From NCBI RefSeq assembly GCF_047219225.1, contig NZ_CP178208.1:868001-932000 (forward strand): DNA of 64,000 nucleotides. Direction: 5' to 3'. Shown here piece after piece: positions 27,052-35,411 of the stretch. A program made the position numbers and the translations under genes. This DNA is from IMCC45349 sp047219225 (GTDB taxonomy: Bacteria > Bacteroidota > Bacteroidia > Flavobacteriales > Flavobacteriaceae). Position 1 is the first letter of the stretch; each line of letters opens with the position of its first letter. The notes beneath the pieces are model-generated. The model was given only the letters and a program-made list of their open reading frames with translations. It ran no database searches and was not told where the DNA came from.

Positions 27052-28305
27052 ATGATATTTTCAAGAAGCTCTATTTCTAACTGGTCTTTATTAAAAAAGA
27101 TTAGCTTTAGATTTATTTTCTCTTACTTTATACTTTATAATATTACATCATTTGCTTCTACATTAGGTAGTTCTTTAATATTTTGGGTAGGTAAACACAT
27201 TTTAAGAATTGATTACGAATTTAGTGCCATTGGTTATGGAAGTGGAGATACCACCTATCAATATATACAAATATTCGTCTTTGTAGTAACAGCTCTTATT
27301 TCAACATTTATTTGGTCCATTTTAGATTACAAAAGACCATCTTACAATAAGGTTGCCTACTTCTTTCAGTTAATTCTACGATTTGTATTAATATACTATT
27401 TATTAGTTTATGGGTTTATTAAAGTATTCTATTTACAATTTTCTCCTCCAAGTTTAAACAGGTTATTACAGCCAGCTGGAGATATGTCGCCAATGGGACT
27501 TGCTTGGACATTTATGGGTTACTCTAAAGCATATTGTATTTTTTCAGGCTTACTAGAAGTAATTGGTGGCTATTTACTTGTAAGCAAAAGAACACAAACA
27601 CTTGGTTCTATAATAATTATTGCAGTTATGGCAAATGTATTTATGATGAACATGTGCTTTGATATTCCTGTAAAACTATTTTCTTTTCACCTATTAGCAA
27701 TGGCTTTAATTTTATGTTTTACAGACTATAAAAAACTTATAAATATTTTTATTCTAAATAAAGACACAAAAAAAACTGATTTCTATTCTCCCTACACCTT
27801 TAAAAATCAAATGGAAATAAATGTTATTAGAGGTATAAAGCTATTTCTAATTACAGGTGTTTCGATTGTATTTATTTCAATGGGATATTCCAGATCAAAA
27901 AATTATGGAGTAAATAGAGTTAAACCAGAATTATATGGTATTTGGGAAACAAGCTACTTCATAAAAAATAATGATACTATACCTGCTTTAGTTGATGATA
28001 ATAATAGATGGGAATACTTAATAATTGATTATAAAGACAGAGCTACAATAAAAACTATGACTGGAAACAATAAACGTTATTCATTTATAACTGACTCTAC
28101 GTTTAATAAAATCAGTATGTTTAAAGACACAGATACCATAATTCATAATTTCTCTTATAAAAAACATAATGAACACTTTCTTGAGTTAAATGGACAACTT
28201 GATTCTGATAACTTAAAAATTATTTTAACTAAAAAAGACCTTGATGACTTCAGACTCACTAAAAGAGGATTTAATTGGATAAACGAAAAACCATATAATA
28301 GATAA
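27052..28305 (+). CDS. DoxX-like multi-pass membrane protein with a C-terminal soluble domain
   Basis: 417 residues. About eight hydrophobic segments lie between residues 18 and 285. The central part, with FIKVFYLQFSPPS, LAWTFMGYSKAYCIFSGLLEVIGGYLLV and ANVFMMNMCFDIPVKLFSF, is reminiscent of DoxX/DoxX-like proteins. The last 130 residues (YGIWETSYFIKNNDTIPALV onward) are soluble and beta-rich, on one side of the membrane. No catalytic motif is visible and the function is unknown. It precedes the BlaI-type regulator, whose promoter begins just 13 bases after this stop, so it is a separate unit. Confidence 0.72.
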   Translation: MIFSRSSISNWSLLKKISFRFIFSYFILYNITSFASTLGSSLIFWVGKHILRIDYEFSAIGYGSGDTTYQYIQIFVFVVTALISTFIWSILDYKRPSYNKVAYFFQLILRFVLIYYLLVYGFIKVFYLQFSPPSLNRLLQPAGDMSPMGLAWTFMGYSKAYCIFSGLLEVIGGYLLVSKRTQTLGSIIIIAVMANVFMMNMCFDIPVKLFSFHLLAMALILCFTDYKKLINIFILNKDTKKTDFYSPYTFKNQMEINVIRGIKLFLITGVSIVFISMGYSRSKNYGVNRVKPELYGIWETSYFIKNNDTIPALVDDNNRWEYLIIDYKDRATIKTMTGNNKRYSFITDSTFNKISMFKDTDTIIHNFSYKKHNEHFLELNGQLDSDNLKIILTKKDLDDFRLTKRGFNWINEKPYNR

Positions 28306-28317
28306 TCCTAAATCCTT

Positions 28318-28383
28318 ATTCTACACTTGTAGAATTAAAATTATTATTCTACATTTGTAGAGTTAATTCTAAATTTGTAGAAT
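28318..28383 (+). promoter_or_regulatory. Three BlaI-type operators with embedded promoter boxes
   Basis: Three 18-base palindromes occur: ATTCTACACTTGTAGAAT (28318-28335), ATTCTACATTTGTAGAGT (28346-28363) and ATTCTAAATTTGTAGAAT (28366-28383). The core TACA-NN-TGTA is the known BlaI/MecI/CopY recognition pattern. The second copy contains TACATTTG, a perfect Bacteroidota TAnnTTTG box, and TTG of the first copy lies 20 bases upstream of it, in the expected minus-33 position. Binding would therefore cover the promoter. The third copy ends 3 bases before the regulator ATG. Autorepression is the straightforward inference. Confidence 0.85.
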
Positions 28384-28386
28384 AAA

Positions 28387-28752
28387 ATGAAATTATCACA
28401 AACTGAAGAACAGTTAATGCAACACCTTTGGCGATTAGAAAAAGCCTTTATGAAAGACCTTCTTGAAGTCTATCCTAATCCTAAACCTGCAACAACAACT
28501 ATAGCTACTTTGCTTAAACGTATGATTGATAAAGGTTATGTTGCATATACACTTTACGGAAAATCTAGAGAATACTATCCTTTGGTAAAAAAGAAAGATT
28601 ATTTCTCTAAACATATGAATGGGCTTATTAAAAACTTTTTTAATGATAGTGCCTCACAATTTGCATCATTTTTTACAAAAGAAACCAACCTTTCAAAAGA
28701 AGAGTTAGAAGACTTAAAAAAAATAATTGATAGCGAAATCAAAAAGAAGTAA
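28387..28752 (+). CDS. BlaI/MecI/CopY-family transcriptional repressor
   Basis: 121 residues, standard size. The winged helix starts LSQTEEQLMQHLWRLEKAFM; the recognition helix region is TTTIATLLKRMIDKGYVAYT with wing GKSREYYPLV; the C-terminal helices (SKEELEDLKKIIDSEIKKK) form the dimer. Such repressors are inactivated by cleavage or displacement triggered by the paired M56 membrane peptidase encoded 2 bases downstream. Three matching operators precede the gene. In Bacteroidota these pairs are common and usually unrelated to beta-lactamase; no target gene other than itself is evident here. Confidence 0.93.
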   Translation: MKLSQTEEQLMQHLWRLEKAFMKDLLEVYPNPKPATTTIATLLKRMIDKGYVAYTLYGKSREYYPLVKKKDYFSKHMNGLIKNFFNDSASQFASFFTKETNLSKEELEDLKKIIDSEIKKK

Positions 28753-28754
28753 CT

Positions 28755-31346
28755 ATGCCTATTTACATTTTAAAATCTACGTTATGTTTATGCATCCTAT
28801 TAGCTTTTTACAAAATAGGATTAGAATCGTTAAGTAATCATAAGTTTAAACGCTTTTATCTTTTAAGCATATTACCATTAGCTATAGGTATTCCGCTTAT
28901 AACTTTTACTACATATGTAGAACCAACATTAGATTTTGGAACCTACAATCCAAATAATTTTATAACACCATCTTCTATTCCAGCAGAAGTAATTACGGAA
29001 GAGAAAAGCTTCTGGAACTACCTTCCCACTATACTTTGGAGTATTTATGGTATTGGCGTAGCTATTTTCTTAAGTAAATTCTGTGTTAATCTTTATGCCA
29101 TATTTTCAAAAATTAAGAAGCATCAAAAAATTAAAAACCATTCTTTTATTAATGTATTAATTAAACAATTACAAGTCCCACATACGTTTTTCTATTATAT
29201 ATTTTTAAATAAAAAAGCATATAACAACCATCAAATACCTAGCGAAGTTTTATTACACGAACAAACACATGCAAAGCAATTGCACAGTATAGATATATTA
29301 TTAATTGAGCTATTTCAAATTGTGTTTTGGTTTAATCCATTTATCATCATTTATAAAAAGTCTATTAAACTTAATCATGAGTTTTTAGCTGATGCAGAAG
29401 TGTTAGATCAAGGTGTATCAAAAACTAATTACCAAAATATATTATTAGCATACTCATCATATGCTACACAGCAACACTTGGCTAATGCCATTAATTATTC
29501 ATCAATCAAAAAACGATTCACCGTTATGAAAACACAATCATCAAAAAAATCCATTTGGATACGCAGTTTACTACTACTGCCTTTATTAGCAATCTTATTG
29601 TTTAGCTTTACTAACCAAAAAGAAGTTATTATTGAAGAAGAAGATCAAACATATTCAAACACAACTAAAGAAAAGAACAGTGACACAAAAAGCATCTACT
29701 ATAAAAATGCAACCTTCAAATTCTTAGATAAAAACAAAAACATTATTGCAACAAAAAAGTATGACGAACTCACTAATGCTGAAAAAAGTCGCTTACTTCC
29801 TCCGCCTTCAAAACCAATAAAAAAGAAACCTTCGGCTCAACAATTATCAAATTGGTTGGACACCAAAAATTATGGTATTTGGATAGATGGAAAAAGGATA
29901 GAAAATAATACCCTCAAAAACTATAATTCTAACGATTTTGGCAATTTCTATGTAAGTAAACTTGAAAAAAATGCAATTAATTATGGTAAACACTATTATC
30001 AAGTTAACCTATATACATTACAAGAATTTACTAGATTAATTAAAAATCATGGTGAACCATTAGATAAAGGCACAGTAATAACTATAACTCAAAATAGTGA
30101 ACTAGAACAAGAAAGCTCTAATACTGTAAAAAGCATTAAATATACCAAAAACAAAACATCTAAACAAAAAGGTTTAACTCAATTAGAAATAAGTGAATAT
30201 AATAAATTGGCTAGGAAATTTAGCACTAAGAAAGATTCCAAAAATATTACTATAAAACGAAAAGACCATTTACGTATTAAATATCTTTACGACCTTATGA
30301 CTAAAGAGCAACGAGAATATGTAGAGCCTTATCCTAATATTCCTCCACCTCCAACCGTAAAAGAAATAAAACCTGTTAAAAACAACAAAAAACCAGAAGT
30401 TGTGGAAATCAAACTTGTTCCACCTCCACCACCTCCAGTTCCTGCAAATGCTACTGAAGCCGAAAAAATTAAATATAAAAAAGCTATAGAGAACTATAAA
30501 AAAGGTAAACCAGGTAAAATAAAAAAAGTAAAAAATGATAATGATGAATGGATTGAAGTAGTAGAAATTATAGAAGCTAACGCTCAAGAAGTTCCGCCTC
30601 CACCTCCACCTCCAAAATCTCCTTTAGATCATATAATAAACATGGCTAAGAAAAATGCAACCTTTTATTTTGAAGGAAAAAAAATAACATCAGACGAAGC
30701 CATAAAACTATTAAAAACCGACAAAAACTTAAATATAGCTACCCAAAAGCAAAACTCAAATGCTCCTAAGGTTCATATTTCAACACAACCTATTACAACA
30801 AATAAAGAAGGTAAATTAGTAACTAAACCAATTTCATTAAAAGAAGTAAAATCTAAAATCAATGAAAATGACCAAGGGTATGTTACTATTAATAATGAAA
30901 CTTATTTTTATATTATAGATAATGAAGTGATTAAATATTTTAACCGTTGGGGAGAAAAAGTAGATGAAAAAGGAAATATTTTATCCTCAAACAAAAACTA
31001 TAAAAGTACCGCTAAAGTAAGTTCTGTCTCTTATAGTGATAAAAATGAATCTAATCATCTAAACCAAACAGTAACTGTAAATAATAAAAAAGTTATCGAT
31101 GGTATGCTTACTCTAACAAAAGAGGATATTGAAGTTATCACATTGAACTCAGGGAAAAATAAAATTGTTAGTTTTAAACTAAAAGTTCAAGGACAATCAA
31201 CGAAATCTATTTCAGGCAAATCTATAAACTTAAAAAATCATGGATGTTATAGTCCAGCTCTTAAAAAGAAGTCGATTCAAATTTTCGATATAAAAGATGC
31301 TGAAGGAAATAAATACCCTCCTATTTTTATTTCAATAAAAAATTAG
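28755..31346 (+). CDS. BlaR1/MecR1-like M56 membrane metallopeptidase with proline-rich extension
   Basis: 863 residues. Membrane segments lie near residues 4-20, 32-52, 88-108, 180-200 and 268-285. The M56 site is LLHEQTHAKQLHS (HExxH) with FLADAEVLDQ as the third-ligand region. The C-terminal two thirds, beyond the last segment, should be periplasmic. It is Lys/Asn-rich with two blocks of six or more prolines and no penicillin-binding sensor domain (no SxxK/KTG context). The protein would sense an envelope signal and relieve repression by the BlaI-like partner. The signal is unknown. It ends before a strong terminator. Confidence 0.85.
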   Translation: MPIYILKSTLCLCILLAFYKIGLESLSNHKFKRFYLLSILPLAIGIPLITFTTYVEPTLDFGTYNPNNFITPSSIPAEVITEEKSFWNYLPTILWSIYGIGVAIFLSKFCVNLYAIFSKIKKHQKIKNHSFINVLIKQLQVPHTFFYYIFLNKKAYNNHQIPSEVLLHEQTHAKQLHSIDILLIELFQIVFWFNPFIIIYKKSIKLNHEFLADAEVLDQGVSKTNYQNILLAYSSYATQQHLANAINYSSIKKRFTVMKTQSSKKSIWIRSLLLLPLLAILLFSFTNQKEVIIEEEDQTYSNTTKEKNSDTKSIYYKNATFKFLDKNKNIIATKKYDELTNAEKSRLLPPPSKPIKKKPSAQQLSNWLDTKNYGIWIDGKRIENNTLKNYNSNDFGNFYVSKLEKNAINYGKHYYQVNLYTLQEFTRLIKNHGEPLDKGTVITITQNSELEQESSNTVKSIKYTKNKTSKQKGLTQLEISEYNKLARKFSTKKDSKNITIKRKDHLRIKYLYDLMTKEQREYVEPYPNIPPPPTVKEIKPVKNNKKPEVVEIKLVPPPPPPVPANATEAEKIKYKKAIENYKKGKPGKIKKVKNDNDEWIEVVEIIEANAQEVPPPPPPPKSPLDHIINMAKKNATFYFEGKKITSDEAIKLLKTDKNLNIATQKQNSNAPKVHISTQPITTNKEGKLVTKPISLKEVKSKINENDQGYVTINNETYFYIIDNEVIKYFNRWGEKVDEKGNILSSNKNYKSTAKVSSVSYSDKNESNHLNQTVTVNNKKVIDGMLTLTKEDIEVITLNSGKNKIVSFKLKVQGQSTKSISGKSINLKNHGCYSPALKKKSIQIFDIKDAEGNKYPPIFISIKN

Positions 31347-31371
31347 ATAAGAATAAACCTCAATAAATACT

Positions 31372-31411
31372 AAAGCGCTTTCATTCTTAATTACACAAAT
31401 GAAAGCGCTTT
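31372..31411. terminator. Terminator after the M56 gene
   Basis: A perfect 14-bp stem (AAAGCGCTTTCATT / AATGAAAGCGCTTT) with a 12-base loop lies 26 bases after the stop codon and is followed by a short, interrupted T stretch. It is GC-richer than its surroundings. Confidence 0.7.
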
Positions 31412-31520
31412 CTTAGTTCATTCTATAACAAATAATTAGGACAACAAAAAAGCTTATCTTAAGAATAAGATTGTATAAGCATCAGATAATTTTATACAAC
31501 CTATAAGTTAAAATTAGCAC

Positions 31521-31528
31521 TAGCTTTG
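31521..31528 (+). promoter_or_regulatory. Candidate minus-7 box of the M43 protease gene
   Basis: TAGCTTTG fits the Bacteroidota TAnnTTTG box 26 bases before the start codon. No convincing TTTG minus-33 element lies 17-23 bases upstream, so support is weak. Confidence 0.28.
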
Positions 31529-31553
31529 ATATTAGTATTCAAAACTATATATA

Positions 31554-33629
31554 ATGCTTAAAAAATTACTTAAATCTAGCTGGCCATTATTTTTTTTATT
31601 GATTCATTTACCATCAAATTCTCAAAATAGTTCTCAAAAAATAAAAGAGTGTAAGACTAAAATTGTTAACGATATAATTTTCAATAACCATCCTGAAACT
31701 TTAAAGGAATATAACAACTTTAACAAGTATTCAAGAAAGCAAATTGAGAACAACTCAATTAACCGAAATAACAACTCAACTTATACCATTCCTGTAGTAT
31801 TTCATGTTTATGGAGATGTCCATAATGGTTATTCTGTTACTCAAGAAAAAATTGAAACAGCATTAGAAAAACTTAACGAAGATTTCAACGGCCTTAATTC
31901 AGATTTTAATACTGTTGACCCAATGTTCTCTAGCATTAAAGGAACACTAGATATTGAGTTTAAACTTGCAAAACTTGATCCAAATGGAGGCTGTACAAGT
32001 GGTATTGTTTTTTATGACGAAAAAAGTGGTTATGGAAATGGTAGTGGATACGACTCTCAAATTCAAGCTGATGCCTGGGATAATTACAAATATATGAATG
32101 TATATATTCAAAACGACCTTTATAATGATGGTAGCACAACTAACTCTGGTGTTGCGTGGTATCCAAACAGTTGGATGTCTGACAATAACCTAGCAAGAGT
32201 AGTTTATAATGGCGCCTATTTACATGGAAATACTAGTGATGAATTTGCATCTGTATTAACACATGAATTTGGCCATTGGTTAAATCTAGTTCATACTTTT
32301 GATGGTGGTTGTACAGGAACCGATTTTGTAACAGACACACCTCCTGAAAATGGAAATCATGACCTTGGATGTAGCTCAGGTACAAACTGTAATGGAGAAT
32401 ATGTAAATTATGAAAATTACATGGGTTATAATGGCGCTAGTGGTTGTTATAAAATGTTTACACAAGGGCAAATAAATAGAATGATAGTTGCCCTAATACA
32501 CCCAACAAGACAACCATTATGGCAAGCCAATAATTTAATTGATACTGGAGTAAACAGTACAAATGGCTACATAATGTCTTCAATAAATCAATTAGTTGAA
32601 GATGATATTAATAACGGAAGCATTTTGCAAATGCCTAATATTTCAATATTCGACGCTACTTTCACTAACAACACTGGAGAATTAACTTTAGGAGTAGATT
32701 ATAATGCAACATTGCCTAGTGGACTAATACCTCATATAAACTTAATTAGCAACACTGAAGCAATCTTATCTTTTTCTGGAAATGCCATAAATCATAGTAC
32801 AATTGACAATTCAGAAATTACGATAACATTTCTAAACCCAGCAATTATTGGAGGTTTAGCATCATTACATTGCTCTACAATAAATATTGATGCAAAGTTT
32901 TATGACCCTTACGAAATTGTTTATGTAGATATTGACGATATTACCGTTGGAGCTACTTATGGTTCATGGGAATATTTTGAAATAGAAATTGGAGATGACA
33001 GAGCATATGGTGCTTGGGAGTATACTGCAAATCATTTAAAAGTTGAAACATATGGAAAACGTTTAGTTTGTAATCCAGCAACAATCAATATTACTCCATT
33101 GCCATATAATACTGCTGTTAATGGCTCTAGTAATTTTGAAGCACCAGGTAACTACCCAAATCAATTAAATATTAGAAGTACAACACATACAGTTTGGCAA
33201 GATCAAATGGCATATATTGGCTTTGAATATAAAATTGATGGCAGAACATGTTATGGTTGGTTTGGAGCTGAAGTCGCACCAGATGGCTCTTATTTCACAA
33301 TATTAGATTACGCCTATAATACCGAGCCAAATGCTACAATATATACTGGTATGACTTTAAGTAATAATGATCATGAATTGACTCCTAGTATTACTCCGTT
33401 CCCAAATCCTTTCTCAGATGAACTAACAATCGATTTTAGACAAACAAGAGGAGAACAAGTAGATATCACAATTTATACCACATTGGGTCAGGTAGTTCAT
33501 AAAGAATCCTTCATAAATCCTAACAAGCAATATCACCTAAAAAATTTAAATATAGCTAATGGCTATTATCTACTAAGTATATCTATAGATCAAAATAAAG
33601 TTTTATCGAAAGGAATTATTAAACAATAA
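31554..33629 (+). CDS. T9SS-exported M43 (pappalysin/cytophagalysin-like) metalloprotease
   Basis: 691 residues. N-terminal signal MLKKLLKSSWPLFFLLIHLPSNSQ, then a propeptide to about residue 75 and the typical start YTIPVVFHVYG. The zinc site is LTHEFGHWLNLVHTF (HExxHxxxxxH, with Asn where metzincins usually have Gly) and the Met-turn is NYENYMGY. Residues about 340-600 hold beta domains. The C-terminus is a type A sorting domain (PFPNPFSDELTIDF ... YYLLSISI). It should act outside the cell on proteins; collagen-type substrates are possible given region 3 but not shown by sequence. Two flanking terminators make it monocistronic. Confidence 0.88.
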   Translation: MLKKLLKSSWPLFFLLIHLPSNSQNSSQKIKECKTKIVNDIIFNNHPETLKEYNNFNKYSRKQIENNSINRNNNSTYTIPVVFHVYGDVHNGYSVTQEKIETALEKLNEDFNGLNSDFNTVDPMFSSIKGTLDIEFKLAKLDPNGGCTSGIVFYDEKSGYGNGSGYDSQIQADAWDNYKYMNVYIQNDLYNDGSTTNSGVAWYPNSWMSDNNLARVVYNGAYLHGNTSDEFASVLTHEFGHWLNLVHTFDGGCTGTDFVTDTPPENGNHDLGCSSGTNCNGEYVNYENYMGYNGASGCYKMFTQGQINRMIVALIHPTRQPLWQANNLIDTGVNSTNGYIMSSINQLVEDDINNGSILQMPNISIFDATFTNNTGELTLGVDYNATLPSGLIPHINLISNTEAILSFSGNAINHSTIDNSEITITFLNPAIIGGLASLHCSTINIDAKFYDPYEIVYVDIDDITVGATYGSWEYFEIEIGDDRAYGAWEYTANHLKVETYGKRLVCNPATINITPLPYNTAVNGSSNFEAPGNYPNQLNIRSTTHTVWQDQMAYIGFEYKIDGRTCYGWFGAEVAPDGSYFTILDYAYNTEPNATIYTGMTLSNNDHELTPSITPFPNPFSDELTIDFRQTRGEQVDITIYTTLGQVVHKESFINPNKQYHLKNLNIANGYYLLSISIDQNKVLSKGIIKQ

Positions 33630-33697
33630 ATATACTTTTAAGTTTACTAAAATTCATTAGGAAACAACTTACTTAATAGATTAATAAACACATAAAG

Positions 33698-33719
33698 CCT
33701 CGATTTTCGAGGTTTTTTT
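33698..33719 (+). terminator. Terminator after the M43 protease
   Basis: CCTCGA-TTT-TCGAGG is followed by seven T residues, 68 bases after the stop codon. It is a textbook intrinsic terminator. Confidence 0.88.
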
Positions 33720-33775
33720 GTAACAAATACTTAAAAATTGCGTTCTAATAAACAATCAATCAAATCACTACAATC

Positions 33776-34876
33776 ATGTTAAAGCAATTTTTTATTATCT
33801 GCTCTGGTGCTGACACCGACCTTTTAGAGAACTGTTCCAAAGGCGAACAAAACAAATATGTTGGTATTGGCGCTACTGTCTTTTTTACTGCATTAATGGC
33901 TTTTATCGCTGCTAGTTATGCACTTTACACTGTTTTTGACAACTTATTTGCAGCTATAGGATTTGGCTTTGTTTGGGGACTATTAATCTTTAACCTTGAT
34001 AGATATATTGTTTCTACAATTAAAAAAACTGGAAATGTTATTGATGAATTGATTCAAGCTTCTCCTAGAATTGCCTTAGCAGTAATTATCGCTATAGTTA
34101 TTTCTAAACCACTAGAATTAAAAATATTTGAAAAAGAAATTAATCAAGTTTTATTAGAACAAAAAAATGACTTCACACTAGCAAATAAAGATCAAATTGC
34201 ACTACAATACACACCAAAAATTGAAAATTTAAATAACGATATAAAAAACCTTCAAAATGAAATTAGTTCAAAAGAAACAGAAGTAAATGCTTTATACAAT
34301 ACTTATATAGCTGAAGCAGAAGGTAGAGAAGGCACGCTACTTTTAGGAAAAGGTCCAGTTTACAAAGAAAAGAGAGAAAAACATGATGCTGCATTACTAG
34401 AACTACAACAATTAAAAGAAACTAATAAATCAAAAATTGAGGCTAATGAGGCTCAAATTGCTCAATTAAATACTGAATACCAAACACAAGTAACTACATC
34501 ACAGCCAATAATAGACAATTTCGATGGTCTTATGGCTCGTGTAAATGCATTAGGGAAGCTACCTTGGCTACCTTCATTCTTTATTTTCCTATTATTTTTA
34601 GCTATCGAAACCTCTCCTATTTTCGCAAAGTTATTATCTCCAAAAGGAGAGTATGATATTAAATTTAATGAAAGTGAAGCCGATTTAAAATCTTGGGCAT
34701 TGCAAAATGAAAGTCAGAGAAAATCTGTTTTAGTAGCTGATAATACTATTAATGATAAAATCTATGAAGACTTATCAAACGAAGAAGAATTATATGTTTA
34801 TAAAAAGAAAATTTCAAGAGAACTTATGAAAAAACAGCAAGAAGCCTTTTATAATAAGCAAACAAAAATTCTATAG
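33776..34876 (+). CDS. DUF4407 membrane protein
   Basis: 366 residues. It opens FFIICSGADTDLLENCSKGEQNKYVGIGATVFFTALMA, characteristic of the DUF4407 family. Membrane segments are near residues 30-50, 56-75, 100-118 and 258-278. A long coiled coil lies between residues about 118 and 245, followed by a cytoplasmic Lys/Glu-rich tail. Function is unknown in the family. It converges on the STAS gene, 2 bases away, and has no other neighbour giving a clue. Confidence 0.85.
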   Translation: MLKQFFIICSGADTDLLENCSKGEQNKYVGIGATVFFTALMAFIAASYALYTVFDNLFAAIGFGFVWGLLIFNLDRYIVSTIKKTGNVIDELIQASPRIALAVIIAIVISKPLELKIFEKEINQVLLEQKNDFTLANKDQIALQYTPKIENLNNDIKNLQNEISSKETEVNALYNTYIAEAEGREGTLLLGKGPVYKEKREKHDAALLELQQLKETNKSKIEANEAQIAQLNTEYQTQVTTSQPIIDNFDGLMARVNALGKLPWLPSFFIFLLFLAIETSPIFAKLLSPKGEYDIKFNESEADLKSWALQNESQRKSVLVADNTINDKIYEDLSNEEELYVYKKKISRELMKKQQEAFYNKQTKIL

Positions 34877-34878
34877 TA

Positions 34879-35157
34879 TTATGCTGCTTCTGAAGATTTA
34901 AAATGGTGGAATAACTTATCACAACCTGAGCCAATAATTGACAACCTCTTTTCTAAAGAAACTGACAAATTATGCAACTTAGCTAAAGCAATTATGCCTT
35001 GCCTATCAATACTTTCTAAATCTTCAATACTTAGAGTGAGACTATCAACTTTATCAAAAATATTACTAAACTCTCTTTGAAATAGAGATACATTATTTTT
35101 GTTTAATACACCCTTAATCTTAAAGTAATTGTTATATCCTGTAATACTTAAATCCAT
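34879..35157 (-). CDS. STAS-domain protein (anti-sigma-factor-antagonist fold)
   Basis: 92 residues. The layout YNNYFKIKGVLNKNNVSLFQ, VDSLTLSIEDLESIDRQGI and LSIIGSGCDKLFHHF matches a single STAS domain: beta strands with the central Asp-x-x-Gly segment before helix 2. The residue at the usual phosphorylation position is Asp-Arg (IDRQG) where SpoIIAA has Asp-Ser, so phospho-switching by a classical anti-sigma kinase looks unlikely. No partner kinase is nearby. A role in a partner-binding scaffold is a guess. Confidence 0.72.
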   Translation of the reverse strand: MDLSITGYNNYFKIKGVLNKNNVSLFQREFSNIFDKVDSLTLSIEDLESIDRQGIIALAKLHNLSVSLEKRLSIIGSGCDKLFHHFKSSEAA

Positions 35158-35358
35158 GACTTATAAATTAGATTAAACAATAAATTTGGTGCTATAATCA
35201 ATATCAAATCTCAACATAACCAACTCATTTCAAAAAGATTACCGATGAATAGCAAAAATTCTTGATTAAAAAATATTGAGTGCAAAAAACATAGGTCAAC
35301 TACTTACTTTCAAAAAACCAACTTAATACAATATTATCCATTAGCTATGATATTTTAC

Positions 35359-35369
35359 TTACCTACTAG
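35359..35369 (+). promoter_or_regulatory. TTACCTACTAG element in front of the 3-hydroxyproline genes
   Basis: This 11-base sequence recurs exactly in the promoter of the GntR-family gene at 42315-42325. Here it lies 42 bases upstream of the start codon and 12 bases upstream of a near-consensus minus-7 box (TATGTTTC, 35382-35389). It is a candidate binding site for that regulator. The rest of the 254-base gap back to the STAS gene shows only AT-rich sequence. Confidence 0.5.
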
Positions 35370-35411
35370 ATAATATTCAATTATGTTTCTAGTTTTAACT
35401 ATTTTTAGCTT

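Noticed and set aside
30270..30587. 105-residue minus-strand frame rich in Phe/Trp/Arg inside the M56 gene
   Set aside because: It is the mirror of Lys- and Pro-rich codons of the real gene and has no protein-like composition.
28387..31346. Beta-lactam resistance module
   Set aside because: No beta-lactamase or PBP gene and no penicillin-sensor domain on the M56 protein.
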